NCBI GenBank assembly: GCA_017462015.1
Contig: JAFTRX010000078.1
Coordinates: 1 to 42,739 of the forward strand
Direction: 5' to 3'
DNA length: 42,739 nucleotides
DNA from: Lentisphaeria bacterium
GTDB lineage: Bacteria; Verrucomicrobiota; Lentisphaeria; Victivallales; Victivallaceae
Shown here: in pieces, positions 22,500 through 31,701 of the stretch
Layout: each line of letters starts with the position of its first letter
Position numbering within the stretch: position 1 is the stretch's first letter
Program-made: the position numbers and the translations under genes
The notes under the pieces: model-generated
Databases searched by the model: none
What the model saw: the letters and a program-made list of their open reading frames with translations, nothing else
Told to the model about the DNA's origin: nothing

Positions 22500-25400
22500 T
22501 TAATTGAGCAAGGCTTTGAGGTCGTCCAGAGAAAGACCGCTTACCGAGCTTTGGTTTTCGACCAGATTGAAGAACAATTCCCTCTTGCGAGCCTGCAGAC
22601 GGAGGATTTTTTCTTCGATGGAGTGGCGCATGACCAATCTGCCGATGGAGACCGGACGGGTCTGACCGATACGGTGTGAACGGTCAGCCGCCTGAAGTTC
22701 TGCTGCGGGGTTCCACCACGGGTCGTAAATGACGACGGTGTCGGCGGAGGTCAGATTGAGTCCGGTACCGCCGGCTTTCAAGCTGAGCAAAAACAACTGT
22801 ATCGACGGATCGTTGTTGAAGTTGTCGATGTGCTGCTGACGGTTGCGGGTTGAGCCGTCAAGATACTCATATTTGATGCCCATGGCTTCCACCTCTTTTA
22901 TCAACAACTGGAGCATGGAGGTGAACTGACTGAAGAGCAAAACCTTGTGACCGCTGTCGATGGTTTCTGCGAGCAGTTCTGCGAGCAATTCAGTTTTCGC
23001 AGAAGGAATACCTTCGCCCAGATTGTCCGGAAGCAGTTCCGGGTGACAGCACACCTGCCGCAGACGGAGCAAGGTGGCAAACAGCTCTGCGCCGTATTTG
23101 CGTTCATCGCCGGCTTGTTCAAATATGCGCTCTTTGCCTTCGGCAAGTATTTTGTCGTAAAGCTCTTTCTGTTCCGGAGTGAAGTCGCACCACATGATGT
23201 GTTCAAAGCGGCTCGGCAGGTCGGAGGCGACCTCCTTCTTGGTTCTCCGCATGATAAACGGAGAAGTCCGCATGACCAGATCCTGCTGAAGCTCAGTGCT
23301 GTCGGCGATCCCGGCATAGCGTTTGCGGAACGCGGGAAGAGTTCCCAGCATTCCCGGCTGGAGGAAGTCCATCACGCTCCACAGATCTTCCGAAGAGTTC
23401 TCCAAAGGCGTACCGGTCAGCACGATGCGGTGTGCCGCATTGAGGTCCTTACAGTTTTTGGCGTTGCCGGAACCCGGATTCTTGATGTGTTGTGCTTCGT
23501 CAAGCACCAGATAGGAAAAATCGATTTTTTTCAACTCTTTGACTGCCAGACGGGCGGCGGCATAGGAGAGAATGAGCAAATTGTATTTGCCGGAACTGAT
23601 GGTTTTGCTCCGGGCGCTGTTGCCCTGAGGTGCTGAAACTTTCAATTCCGGAACAAATTGCGCCGCTTCGCGTTCCCAGTTCGCCACAAGTGATGCCGGA
23701 CATACGATCAACGCCGGATCTCCGTTTTTCCGGAGGCGCGAAGCGAGCAGAGCCAGCAGCTGAACAGTTTTTCCCAGCCCCATTTCATCTGCCAAAAGCA
23801 CGTTGAGGTTGCCGTCGGTGAGCTTCTGCATGAACGCCACGCCCTCTTGCTGATAGGGGCGCAGTTCGCCGTTGAAGGTGAAGCCTTCACCCGGCGGCAG
23901 CTGACCGTCTTTGTTGAACAGCAGAGCGGTAAGCCCGGGCATCACAGCTCCGGGGAGATCTTTGACCAGAGCGTTGAAATATTCCACATTGCAGAACGGC
24001 AGTTCAAAGGTACGCGCATTGGGGTCGAGTTTGCGGATGACATGCGGCACTGCGCGCATGAATACGCCCAGCGCGGGCGGGATTTTGCCCGGGACACCGC
24101 TGTCTTCAAGGAAAATTCCCATCTTCTTGCACTCATCCTGACAATTTACCCAGCTGATCTGCCGGTCATCAAGCTGAAGCGAGTAAGAGATGACAAAAGC
24201 ATCGGCTTTGGTTTTGTCCAGTTCGCAGTGCAAGGTGATTTCCGGAAGCTTGCCTGCGCCGCGCAGCAATTTTGCCAACCGGGAGGCGAGGATAGTTTCC
24301 GGATGGCGGGCGATGATTTCCGGCAGGGCGCGGTCAAGGAAGAGCGCGGCGGATTCCAGATCGGCAAAGCGGGCAGTCGCCCCGTCATCAGAGAGATCGA
24401 CTCCGAAGAGAGCAAGCTCATTTTCAAAACGGCGTTCAAAGTCGCGGTCACGTTTCCAGAAACGGCCGCCGTCGGTACAGAGCGCACCACTGCCGGGGGC
24501 ATAGAGCGCACAGTTGCGCTGAACGCCGTAAAGGTAATTCACATTAAGCTGGAACACCGCTTCTTCATCCGGATTCCACACTCCGTCCAAAAACGGAGAA
24601 CCGGTACGGAGAGTCGGTTCAAAATCGGTTCCGCGTACTCTGGGGAGCGGGAAGTTTTCAAAACCTTTGTCCAGCTGCGGCACGGCGCGGAAGAAGTTGC
24701 GCAAAAAACCGGTTTCACAGCAGCCGCCGACAAAGAAGTATTCATCATCCCGGCCGATCCAGCAACCGGCTTTTCCGGCGATCACCCGCGCGCCGGAGAA
24801 GGGAAGCACCGCACCGTTGATCTGCAATCCCGGCAAAACTTTTCCCTTGGATTCGATCAGCACCGGTTCCGCGCGATCCGGATGGACGGTGATGTGCCGC
24901 CCGTCCCGGAGAAAGCGGGGAAACCCGGGCAGGGCATGGAAAAATTCTGCCGTCTGTTCTGCGTTCAACGTGATATTGGAGTTGTCCGCTTCGCCGTTGA
25001 GCGCCAGAAAACGGATGAGCTGCTGTTCATGCAGTGAAAAATCATCAAATTTCAGAACCACACTCAAAGATTTGTCGAAGTAAAGCTGCCGGAGGTTGCT
25101 CTGATTTCCGGTGTATTCCCGGTTGGCGGTTTTCAACCGCACCTGAAGTATCATATTCTCCCACTTGCTCGGGGCGTGGGGGGCGGCTGAAGCCACGTTG
25201 ATAAAAAGTTTTGCTGTACAATTCATTCCGCGTCCTGCTAATTGGGTCAAGTCCTGTTTTTTCAATCCGCCGTAGTAGTTGGGGTCACTCTCCGCCGGAG
25301 CATCAAAGACCCGGAATTTTCCGGCATACATCACCAGTGCTGCACCGTGAGCGCAAAGCTGCCCGCGGCCGCAGCGGGAACAACGGCAATCTTCGACCTT

Positions 25401-25577
25401 CAGCAAGTCTATGGAACACTCCACATGCTGATTATCGAGGTCACGGAACATGGCACAAAGCCGTCCGGAGCGTTCATACCACGCACCGTAAAGGCGTTTG
25501 CCCTTCAACAACTGCTTGGCGGTCTTCACTGCATCTGCCCCGGCAAGCATGTTCAAGCGTTCTTCAAAAGCTGCCAT
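22500..25577 (-). CDS. SNF2-family helicase with SWIM zinc finger
   Basis: A 1025-residue protein. A SWIM motif (CRCSRCGRGQLCAHG, ~64-78) opens it, a long family-specific middle follows, and then comes the two-lobed SNF2 ATPase: DEMGLGKTVQ (~596), LVLDEAQHIKN (~692), LTGTPLENS, and in lobe 2 LLFSQFTSMLQLL, GGTGLNLTSADTVVIYDPWWNP and ADRSHRIGQTRPVSIGRLV (~966). The family moves on double-stranded DNA using ATP; bacterial members of this SWIM-SNF2 type have roles in DNA or RNA-polymerase remodelling that are poorly defined. ATG 25577 follows AGAGG; a GTG 6 nt upstream is less likely. It is a single gene with its own promoter. Confidence 0.94.
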   Translation of the reverse strand: MAAFEERLNMLAGADAVKTAKQLLKGKRLYGAWYERSGRLCAMFRDLDNQHVECSIDLLKVEDCRCSRCGRGQLCAHGAALVMYAGKFRVFDAPAESDPNYYGGLKKQDLTQLAGRGMNCTAKLFINVASAAPHAPSKWENMILQVRLKTANREYTGNQSNLRQLYFDKSLSVVLKFDDFSLHEQQLIRFLALNGEADNSNITLNAEQTAEFFHALPGFPRFLRDGRHITVHPDRAEPVLIESKGKVLPGLQINGAVLPFSGARVIAGKAGCWIGRDDEYFFVGGCCETGFLRNFFRAVPQLDKGFENFPLPRVRGTDFEPTLRTGSPFLDGVWNPDEEAVFQLNVNYLYGVQRNCALYAPGSGALCTDGGRFWKRDRDFERRFENELALFGVDLSDDGATARFADLESAALFLDRALPEIIARHPETILASRLAKLLRGAGKLPEITLHCELDKTKADAFVISYSLQLDDRQISWVNCQDECKKMGIFLEDSGVPGKIPPALGVFMRAVPHVIRKLDPNARTFELPFCNVEYFNALVKDLPGAVMPGLTALLFNKDGQLPPGEGFTFNGELRPYQQEGVAFMQKLTDGNLNVLLADEMGLGKTVQLLALLASRLRKNGDPALIVCPASLVANWEREAAQFVPELKVSAPQGNSARSKTISSGKYNLLILSYAAARLAVKELKKIDFSYLVLDEAQHIKNPGSGNAKNCKDLNAAHRIVLTGTPLENSSEDLWSVMDFLQPGMLGTLPAFRKRYAGIADSTELQQDLVMRTSPFIMRRTKKEVASDLPSRFEHIMWCDFTPEQKELYDKILAEGKERIFEQAGDERKYGAELFATLLRLRQVCCHPELLPDNLGEGIPSAKTELLAELLAETIDSGHKVLLFSQFTSMLQLLIKEVEAMGIKYEYLDGSTRNRQQHIDNFNNDPSIQLFLLSLKAGGTGLNLTSADTVVIYDPWWNPAAELQAADRSHRIGQTRPVSIGRLVMRHSIEEKILRLQARKRELFFNLVENQSSVSGLSLDDLKALLN

Positions 25578-25613
25578 TGTCACCCTCTGGAAATGTTACT
25601 GTTTAAATAATTT

Positions 25614-25642
25614 AATTTACAGCCTGTTAACCATTTTTTCAA
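25614..25642 (-). promoter_or_regulatory. Candidate promoter of the SNF2 helicase gene
   Basis: On the minus strand TTGAAA (25642-25637), 17 nt, then TAAATT (25619-25614). The leader is about 30 nt. It lies back to back with the plus-strand promoter at 25715 in a 214-nt AT-rich divergent spacer. Confidence 0.45.
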
Positions 25643-25714
25643 GTCGTGTAAAAGAAAAAAATTAAAAAATCCTTACTTTTTCGGAATTGTACCGGAAATC
25701 GCCGATTTATACAG

Positions 25715-25743
25715 TTGACTTCTCCTCCAAGTGATGTTACATT
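25715..25743 (+). promoter_or_regulatory. Candidate promoter of the glycosidase gene
   Basis: TTGACT (25715-25720), 17 nt, then TACATT (25738-25743). Transcription would start near 25750, about 42 nt before the ATG at 25792. Confidence 0.55.
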
Positions 25744-25791
25744 AATCGTCGAATGGATAAGCGTAAGGAACTTAAAGAGGAATAAACGGAT

Positions 25792-26964
25792 ATGGTTTCT
25801 TTTTCGGAATCGGAGATCGTCAAATTACAGGAGCTTGCCGCCCGGATACCCGGGATGCTGAAACGGAATCTTCTTACTCCGGAAGAGCGTTCCACGCAGG
25901 TGCTTCTCGCCGGAGCCGACTACTCCGGGTGCTGGCTCGAACACAATCAGGACTGCTTTTTTGCCGCTGATTTTTATCCGGAAGAAGCATGGGAGACTCA
26001 ACAGCTGTTCATGGATTATCAGCTTCAATGCGGTCTGATACCTTACGCTGTCCGCTTTTATCCGTTCCGGGTATCATTTTCCCAGCTCCAGACGGTGTGG
26101 TCTTTTGCCCGCTGTGCGCTGGAAGTTGCGAAAAAAGTTGACCGTCCGGAAGCTGATTTTGCCGCAATATATGATGCCGGATGCCGTTACGACCGCTGGC
26201 TGGCAGAGAACCGCGACCGCAGTGGTCTTGCTCTCGTGGAGATGTATTGCGCCTTTGATACCGGACACGATAACTCCCCGCGGGTGACTGACGGCGGTAT
26301 TCCCAACCAGACCGCCGGACTTTTTGCCGGGAATATGCCGGATTTGCCCTGTATGCCGCTCATTGCCGCCGATTTGAGTGCCACCCGTTATGGCGGGCTT
26401 CTTGCTCTTGCGGAACTGGCGGAGATGCTGGGAAACTCCTCTGCGGCACAGCGGCACCGGGCAACGGCGGAACAGATCAAAGAGGCGATGTTCAAATACC
26501 TTTACGATGCAGAAGATGAATTTTTCTACGACCGCTCCCCCGACGGCTTGCGGAAATACCGCACTGAACACATCACCCGGCTTTTTCTGAACGGCGTTGT
26601 GCCGCAGGAGTTGTTTGACCGGATATACCGGCGTTACTTTGAAAATGAGAATGAATTTTTCACGCCCTATCCTTTCCCGTCAGTATCGGTTTCCGATCCG
26701 GCTTTCTGCCGCGATTTCAAAGCTAACTGCTGGGGCGGCAACACCCAGATGCTCACCTTGCTGCGCTCTCTTTTGTGGATGGATAAATATGGGCGCGGAG
26801 CTGAACTTGAGGAGGTGATGCGCCGGGTGTTGCGGGCATATCTGGATTATGACAATCCCTTTACTCAAGAGCTTCACCCCTTTACCGGCGCTCCGATCGG
26901 TAACGGAAAGTACTATACTCCATCCCTGCTTTTCATTAACTCAGCCATTCAACGTTTATTTTAG
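25792..26964 (+). CDS. MGH1/GH63-like alpha-glycosidase, cytoplasmic
   Basis: A 390-residue (alpha/alpha)6-barrel protein. FDTGHDNSPRVTDGG (~161-175) matches the G-x-D-x-S-P-R motif holding the catalytic acid in GH63/MGH1-like enzymes, which trim alpha-linked glucosides or mannosylglycerate. The later NCWGGNTQMLTLLRSLL and QELHPFTGAPIGNGKYYTPSLLFI match the barrel end, where the second acid lies in the E-x-H-P-x-TG block. There is no signal peptide. It is slightly shorter than typical GH63 catalytic domains. AGAGG (25775 area) is rather far upstream, about 12 nt. The substrate cannot be read from the sequence. It is a single gene. Confidence 0.82.
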   Translation: MVSFSESEIVKLQELAARIPGMLKRNLLTPEERSTQVLLAGADYSGCWLEHNQDCFFAADFYPEEAWETQQLFMDYQLQCGLIPYAVRFYPFRVSFSQLQTVWSFARCALEVAKKVDRPEADFAAIYDAGCRYDRWLAENRDRSGLALVEMYCAFDTGHDNSPRVTDGGIPNQTAGLFAGNMPDLPCMPLIAADLSATRYGGLLALAELAEMLGNSSAAQRHRATAEQIKEAMFKYLYDAEDEFFYDRSPDGLRKYRTEHITRLFLNGVVPQELFDRIYRRYFENENEFFTPYPFPSVSVSDPAFCRDFKANCWGGNTQMLTLLRSLLWMDKYGRGAELEEVMRRVLRAYLDYDNPFTQELHPFTGAPIGNGKYYTPSLLFINSAIQRLF

Positions 26965-26992
26965 TGGCGCGGTGCGATATGGGAGGGGGTAT

Positions 26993-27634
26993 TTACAGTT
27001 CGGGCCACTCCCAATTTGCCTGACTGAACGGGCGGGAGTTGAAGAATCCCCGGTATGCCGAGAGTGGTGACGGGTGCGCCCCGGTGATGACCGTATGGCG
27101 TTTCTGATCGATCATTGCGGCTTTGCGTATGGCGTAGTTTCCCCAGAGGATGAAAACCTTCTCCGAGGTTTTGGCACTGATTGCGGCAATGACGGCATCG
27201 GTGAACTTTTCCCAGCCGAAACTGCGGTGACTGCCCGGGGAGTGGGCATCCACCGAGAGGACACTGTTCAAAAGCAGGACACCTGATCTTGCCCATTTTT
27301 CCAGAGAACCGGAAACCGGAATTTCCCGCTTGAGGTCGCTGGCGTATTCTTTGAATATGTTCCGGAGTGACGGCGGGTGTGCCACTCCGTCCGGCACCGA
27401 AAATGCCAATCCGTGCGCCTGACCTTCATCGTGATACGGGTCCTGACCGATGATGACGATTTGAAGTTGTTCGGGCGGAGTGAGTTCAAAGGCGCGGAAC
27501 ACCATACCTTCCGGCGGGAAAACGGTGTACTCTGTCCGACGCTGAGCAAGTTTCTCCAACGGTTCAGACAGATATTTTTCCGCTTCGGTTCCGGAAAGAA
27601 AATTCCGCCAGTTCTCTGGAAGCTGATCCGGCAT
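26993..27634 (-). CDS. ung: Uracil-DNA glycosylase
   Basis: A 213-residue family 1 UDG. IGQDPYHDEGQAHGLAFSV holds the catalytic water-activating Asp, FILWGNYA and the HPSPLSAYRGF loop bring the catalytic His and the DNA-intercalating residue, and PPSLRNIFKEYASDL is the proline-rich loop. It excises uracil from DNA. ATG 27634 lies 2 nt after the dut stop; the frame is open further upstream but only across dut. It is the last gene of the MFS-dut-ung operon. A 28-nt gap separates it from the convergent glycosidase. Confidence 0.97.
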   Translation of the reverse strand: MPDQLPENWRNFLSGTEAEKYLSEPLEKLAQRRTEYTVFPPEGMVFRAFELTPPEQLQIVIIGQDPYHDEGQAHGLAFSVPDGVAHPPSLRNIFKEYASDLKREIPVSGSLEKWARSGVLLLNSVLSVDAHSPGSHRSFGWEKFTDAVIAAISAKTSEKVFILWGNYAIRKAAMIDQKRHTVITGAHPSPLSAYRGFFNSRPFSQANWEWPEL

Positions 27635-27636
27635 GG

Positions 27637-28077
27637 TCACTTCTTCCCGGTACTTCCGAAGCCGCCAGAGCCCCGATCGGTTTCGCTGAGTTTCTCTACG
27701 GCAACCAACTTCACTTCCGGCAGACGGCAAATCACCATTTGCGCGATGCGGTCACCACGTTTTACGGAAAACTCTTCTGTTCCGCCATTGTACATAATGA
27801 CTCCGACTTCGCCCCGGTATCCGGCATCAATAGTGCCGGGCGAGTTGGTCAGCATCAGATCATGTTTGAGCGCAAGTCCGCTGCGGGGGCGGATCTGCGC
27901 TTCGTAATCTACTGGAAGTTCAATGGAAAATCCTGCTGGAACCACCACACTTTTCCGGACCGGAAGCACCATATCCACGCGGCTTCGCAAATCGAATGCG
28001 GCGTCATCATCGTGAGCTTTTGCCGGAATGAGGTCATCACACTCCGGGAGCATGCAAATTTTTATCTGTTCCATCAT
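27637..28077 (-). CDS. dut: dUTP diphosphatase
   Basis: A 146-residue trimeric-type dUTPase. All five motifs are visible: AAFDLRS, RPRSGLALKH, GTIDAGYRGEVGVIMYN, GDRIAQMVICRLPEV, and the C-terminal P-loop-like RGSGGFGSTGK. It converts dUTP to dUMP, lowering uracil misincorporation and feeding dTMP synthesis. AGGAGA precedes two adjacent ATGs (28077 and 28074); the first overlaps the MFS stop by 4 nt. Ung follows directly. Confidence 0.96.
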   Translation of the reverse strand: MMEQIKICMLPECDDLIPAKAHDDDAAFDLRSRVDMVLPVRKSVVVPAGFSIELPVDYEAQIRPRSGLALKHDLMLTNSPGTIDAGYRGEVGVIMYNGGTEEFSVKRGDRIAQMVICRLPEVKLVAVEKLSETDRGSGGFGSTGKK

Positions 28078-29249
28078 CGGTTCTCCTGTAATGCTTCTTT
28101 CCGGCGCTTGCTTGCGGCAAAGGCGGTCATGTGGAACATGGTTGCAAGCAGCGTACACGCCGCCGCCATGGCAAACGGTGTCCAGGAAATTCCGCTTTTC
28201 TGAACCAGCACTCCTCCCAGCATCGGGCCGGAAATACTGGCGATAGAGACCAGAATTTCATTGACCGCGGCATTGCGTCCGGCTTTGACCGGATGCGCCA
28301 GTGAATAAAACACAAAAATGAAATATCCGCAACCGGAATAAATACCGTAAATTGCCGCCGCAAGCAAAAATCCCGCCAGACCATGAACGCGACAGAAGAG
28401 CAGCATGGCGATGATACCGCTGATCCCAAAGAGCGTTGTCGGCAATATTTTATACATCCAGACCCGGGATTTTACCAGCAGCAGTGCGGTCAAGCCCTGC
28501 ATGAAGCTCACCATCGTCAGTGCCAGAGCGATATTGGTTTTGGCATTATTAAGACCTATGGCTGCCGCATGAGGCTGAAGCATACTGCGCAGCTGGCAGA
28601 CGGAAAATGTGACCACTCCGCCCACGACCCAGCCGACCCAGGCATAATCGGGGAAATTTTCCATATTTTCCTGCGGCAGTTCCCGGATTTCCGCGTTTTC
28701 AGCGGGCGTATTCTGTTTCAGTTTCCGGGTGATGATGGCGACACCGGCAGCCACGAATACGCCCACTGCGAAGCAGAGTCCGAAGGCGATGACATCACTC
28801 AGCATACCGAAAACCACGGCACCTGCGGCGAAGCCGAAGCTCCAGGCTGCGGTATATTTTCCGGTTGCCATTGCCACGCCGGAAGAGCTGCCTTTTTCCA
28901 TCTCTTTGCACAGTACCTGAAACGGACTGCAGTAAAATCCGAAACCGACACCCAGCAATCCGGTCCACGCCAGAAGCAGATATAATTTGGTTCCGAGAAA
29001 GATGAATCCCAGAGAGGACAATGCGATGAATCCTCCTCCGGAGATTATCAGTCCTGCCGCATTTTTATTGTTGACCACCTTGCCGATGATAACATTCATC
29101 ACGCAGTAGGTAAGTGCCCACATCGGCACTACCAGCGAGGTCAGAAGTTTGGACGCATGGGCATCGACAAAGCGCTGGGTCACATAAAAAAATACTCCGG
29201 AGGTGACAAAATTTATCAGCGCCGGGAAGAGATATATCAAAAATTTCAT
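28074..29249 (-). CDS. Major facilitator superfamily transporter
   Basis: A 391-residue protein with about 12 hydrophobic segments in two six-helix halves and a basic/acidic central loop (TRKLKQNTPAENAEIRELPQ, ~180-200). GLLGVGFGFYCSPFQVLCKEMEKG recalls the MFS A/B-motif region. The substrate is unknown; it overlaps dut by 4 nt, so a nucleoside or sugar is possible, but position is weak evidence. ATG 29249 begins the first membrane helix; the frame extends 69 nt upstream over a basic stretch that I judge non-coding. GGAG lies about 13 nt upstream, a weak spacing. Confidence 0.85.
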   Translation of the reverse strand: MKFLIYLFPALINFVTSGVFFYVTQRFVDAHASKLLTSLVVPMWALTYCVMNVIIGKVVNNKNAAGLIISGGGFIALSSLGFIFLGTKLYLLLAWTGLLGVGFGFYCSPFQVLCKEMEKGSSSGVAMATGKYTAAWSFGFAAGAVVFGMLSDVIAFGLCFAVGVFVAAGVAIITRKLKQNTPAENAEIRELPQENMENFPDYAWVGWVVGGVVTFSVCQLRSMLQPHAAAIGLNNAKTNIALALTMVSFMQGLTALLLVKSRVWMYKILPTTLFGISGIIAMLLFCRVHGLAGFLLAAAIYGIYSGCGYFIFVFYSLAHPVKAGRNAAVNEILVSIASISGPMLGGVLVQKSGISWTPFAMAAACTLLATMFHMTAFAASKRRKEALQENR

Positions 29250-29339
29250 ATTATCGTATTTTCTCCGGAAGAAGATGAAACGCAGGGAGGGTAACTTTTC
29301 CCTCTCCCCGCGCTGCAATTAAATCAACCCTGACCTGAA

Positions 29340-30254
29340 TCAGCGGTTGGCTTTCCACGCTTCAATGGTGTATGCCAGTGCTTCGGCGAAGGTGTGGGAG
29401 GGGACAAAGCCGGTGGCTTTGAGTTTATCCACAGCCGCCATGGAGTGTTTTACATCTCCGGCGCGCTCAGGCAGGTGAACGATCTTCGATTTGGAGTTGG
29501 TGAGACGGATGATCTCACTTGCCAGATCGTTGATGGTGATTTTCCCACCGTAAGCGATGTTGTGGACACCGGTGAATTCGCTCTGGGCAAAGAATGCATT
29601 GGCGGCAACGACATCTTTGACAAAGACGAAGTCACGGGTCTGTTCACCGTCTCCGAAAATCGTGAGATCTTCGTTGTTCAACGCCTTTTCAATGAAGATG
29701 GGGACGGCGGCGGCGTAGGCGCTCTTGGGATCCTGCCGGGGGCCGAAGACGTTGAAGTAACGCAGACATGCGGTTGGGAGTTTGCCTTCCTGGGTGAACA
29801 TTTTGCAGTAGTACTCGCCATCGAGCTTGGTTATGGCGTAGGGACTCTTGGGTTCGGGGAACATGGTTTCGATTTTGGGAACCACCGGATTGTCGCCGTA
29901 GATTGCCGCGGAGGTGGAGAAGCAGAGCTTTTTAACACCATTGGCGGCGGCGGATTCCAATACATTGAGCATACCGAGATTGTTGATTTGGATGCACTCA
30001 GCGATTTTGCTCATCGATTCCGGAACGCTGATCATCGCCGCAAGGTGAAAGACGTAATCGACATCTTTCATCGCCTTGTCCACGGCGGCGCGGTCACAGA
30101 TGTCGCCGAGCTGGAAATCGACATCAAACTTTTCGATATTCTTTTTATATCCGCTGCGCAGATTGTCCAGGACCCGGACGTCTGCTTTGCCCTGAAAATG
30201 TTCTACAAGATGGCTGCCGATAAATCCGGCTCCGCCGGTAATAAGTACACGCAT
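29340..30254 (-). CDS. NAD-dependent UDP-sugar epimerase (extended SDR)
   Basis: A 304-residue extended short-chain dehydrogenase. GGAGFIGSHLVEH (NAD loop), FHLAAMISVPESM, FSTSAAIYGD with the catalytic Ser/Thr, and SPYAITKLDGEYY with the Tyr-x3-Lys pair are complete. LRYFNVFGPRQDPKSAYAAAVPIF is typical of UDP-GlcNAc/UDP-glucose 4-epimerases. It interconverts UDP-hexoses. It starts 2 nt after the oxidoreductase with AGGAG inside that gene's end, so the two form an operon. The exact sugar is not resolved. Confidence 0.92.
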   Translation of the reverse strand: MRVLITGGAGFIGSHLVEHFQGKADVRVLDNLRSGYKKNIEKFDVDFQLGDICDRAAVDKAMKDVDYVFHLAAMISVPESMSKIAECIQINNLGMLNVLESAAANGVKKLCFSTSAAIYGDNPVVPKIETMFPEPKSPYAITKLDGEYYCKMFTQEGKLPTACLRYFNVFGPRQDPKSAYAAAVPIFIEKALNNEDLTIFGDGEQTRDFVFVKDVVAANAFFAQSEFTGVHNIAYGGKITINDLASEIIRLTNSKSKIVHLPERAGDVKHSMAAVDKLKATGFVPSHTFAEALAYTIEAWKANR

Positions 30255-30256
30255 GA

Positions 30257-31471
30257 TTATTTTTTCTCCTCAGCTTTGGTGAAATCCCAGTTTTCCAGAT
30301 ACTCCGGAAGCGGCGGCACATCCAGCGGAATGCCATTCTGCCGGATGGAATCCGCGCCCTGACAACCGCAGGCAACGCTGTGGCGCGCCATCTGTGCGGT
30401 CGACCAGACATCATATTTTCCTCTCAATGCATCGATAAAACTTCCCACGATCAGCGGATCGGCTCCGCCGTGGTTGGTTTTGGGCGCCGGGGTGCGGTAG
30501 GTGATGTCACCTTCCTGCCGCCACGGGGAATCCTGACGGGTGGTCCACACCTGAATGGTCTCATGACCGTAGTTCTCGATGCGACCCCTGGTTCCGATGA
30601 CGGTGTAGTTACGGCACTGATCCGGCGTGTAATGGCACTGCAGATAACAGCACAGCACACCGTTGTTCAAGGTCATGTTGATCATGTTCAAGTCGTTGAT
30701 GTCGATTATCGGATAGAAATCCTTCTGCTCTTCGGGGGGCCAGTTGTCGACACTCCAGATATCTGCCAGACCGTTGCCCGCTTTGAGCTGTTTTTCCGTC
30801 ATCGGGCGGCGCGGAAGTTTATCGTAGACCGAGAGATTACCGATTCCGGAAACGCGGGAGGTTACACCTCCGGCGAGCCAGTGGATGATGTCAATATCAT
30901 GCGCGCCTTTCTGAAGCAGCATGGAGTTGCTCTTGCGGCTGTCGGCGTGCCAATCCCGGAAGTACGCATCGCCGCCGTAGCTGATGAAGTGGCGGCACCA
31001 GATGGATTTGACTTCCCCGATAACGCCGGAATCAATGATCTCTTTCATCTTGCGGGTGAAACGCATGTAACGCATGTTATGACCGACGACCAGTTTGGTG
31101 CGGTTGCGGTACGCCGTTTCGAGGATGCGGTCACAGCCGGCGATGGAGAGTGCCATCGGTTTTTCCAGATAAACCGCGACCTTGTGTTCCAGAGCGAACA
31201 CAGCCTGTTCTTCATGGAGGAAGTCCGGGGAAGAGATGATAACACCGTCAAGGTTCTCTTTTTCTATCATCTCGCGGTAATCTTCATACAGCGGCGGAAT
31301 TTCTTCGCCGGGGAACTTGGCAGAAAATTTTTCTTTGAAACGCCGCTGACCTTCCGGATAAATATCGGCCGCCGCGACCAGGCGGGAGCCGGTTGCCGGA
31401 GAGTGGGCGTAATGGGAGATGACCCCGCGCCCGGCGGCACCGATGACTCCGATCCTCAACTCTTTACTCAT
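30257..31471 (-). CDS. Gfo/Idh/MocA-family oxidoreductase
   Basis: A 404-residue NAD(P)-dependent enzyme. RIGVIGAAGRG (Rossmann loop), VIISSPDFLHEEQAVFALE, and the family hallmark VYLEKPMALS are at the N-terminus; GHNMRYM and HDIDIIHWLAGG mark the substrate domain, with Asp/His likely catalytic. Members oxidise or epimerise sugars and inositols. ATG 31471 has AAGGAG nearby; the 11 residues encoded upstream in frame are excluded. It leads the operon with the epimerase behind a complex promoter region. The substrate is unknown. Confidence 0.92.
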   Translation of the reverse strand: MSKELRIGVIGAAGRGVISHYAHSPATGSRLVAAADIYPEGQRRFKEKFSAKFPGEEIPPLYEDYREMIEKENLDGVIISSPDFLHEEQAVFALEHKVAVYLEKPMALSIAGCDRILETAYRNRTKLVVGHNMRYMRFTRKMKEIIDSGVIGEVKSIWCRHFISYGGDAYFRDWHADSRKSNSMLLQKGAHDIDIIHWLAGGVTSRVSGIGNLSVYDKLPRRPMTEKQLKAGNGLADIWSVDNWPPEEQKDFYPIIDINDLNMINMTLNNGVLCCYLQCHYTPDQCRNYTVIGTRGRIENYGHETIQVWTTRQDSPWRQEGDITYRTPAPKTNHGGADPLIVGSFIDALRGKYDVWSTAQMARHSVACGCQGADSIRQNGIPLDVPPLPEYLENWDFTKAEEKK

Positions 31472-31517
31472 GGTTGTTCTCCTTGATAAAATATCGAAAA
31501 GCACATGCTTTTATCGT

Positions 31518-31588
31518 TCTTCTATAATATACCACACATGTGTTGATAGTGGTATGTATTTTTTGCTTCAAAGTATGTATTTTTTTGC
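31518..31588 (-). promoter_or_regulatory. Candidate operator region: two 21-bp-phased direct repeats and a palindrome
   Basis: GTATGTATTTTTTGC (31552-31566) recurs as GTATGTATTTTTTTGC (31573-31588); the starts are 21 bp apart, two helical turns. Next to them, ATACCAC/GTGGTAT arms flank an inner ACACATGTGT palindrome, and a minus-strand TATATT lies beyond it. The layout suggests a regulator binding site just before the oxidoreductase gene. Confidence 0.5.
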
Positions 31589-31672
31589 AACAATTATTTA
31601 TCTTCCGATATGGTCCTGAATTTTGTGAAACGCACCTGACAGAAGTTGCAGCAATAAATATTGCACTGCAGA

Positions 31673-31701
31673 AATATACTTCAGGAGTGCTGATTTGTCA
31701 A
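31673..31701 (-). promoter_or_regulatory. Minus-strand promoter, proximal copy
   Basis: TTGACA (31701-31696), 17 nt, then TATATT (31678-31673), both near consensus. It is preceded by the same upstream sequence as the distal promoter (31692-31728 versus 31870-31905). It reads toward the oxidoreductase gene at 31471, giving a leader of about 195 nt. Confidence 0.65.

Noticed and set aside
23847-25037. 396-residue plus-strand frame opposite the SNF2 gene
   Set aside because: Antisense of a complete SWIM/SNF2 protein.
29250-29339. Possible terminator between the epimerase and MFS genes
   Set aside because: An imperfect CGCAGGGAGGG/CCCTCTCCCCGCG pairing exists, but with mismatches and no T-run; not enough to call.
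30380-31486. 368-residue plus-strand frame opposite the oxidoreductase
   Set aside because: Antisense of a complete Gfo/Idh/MocA protein.
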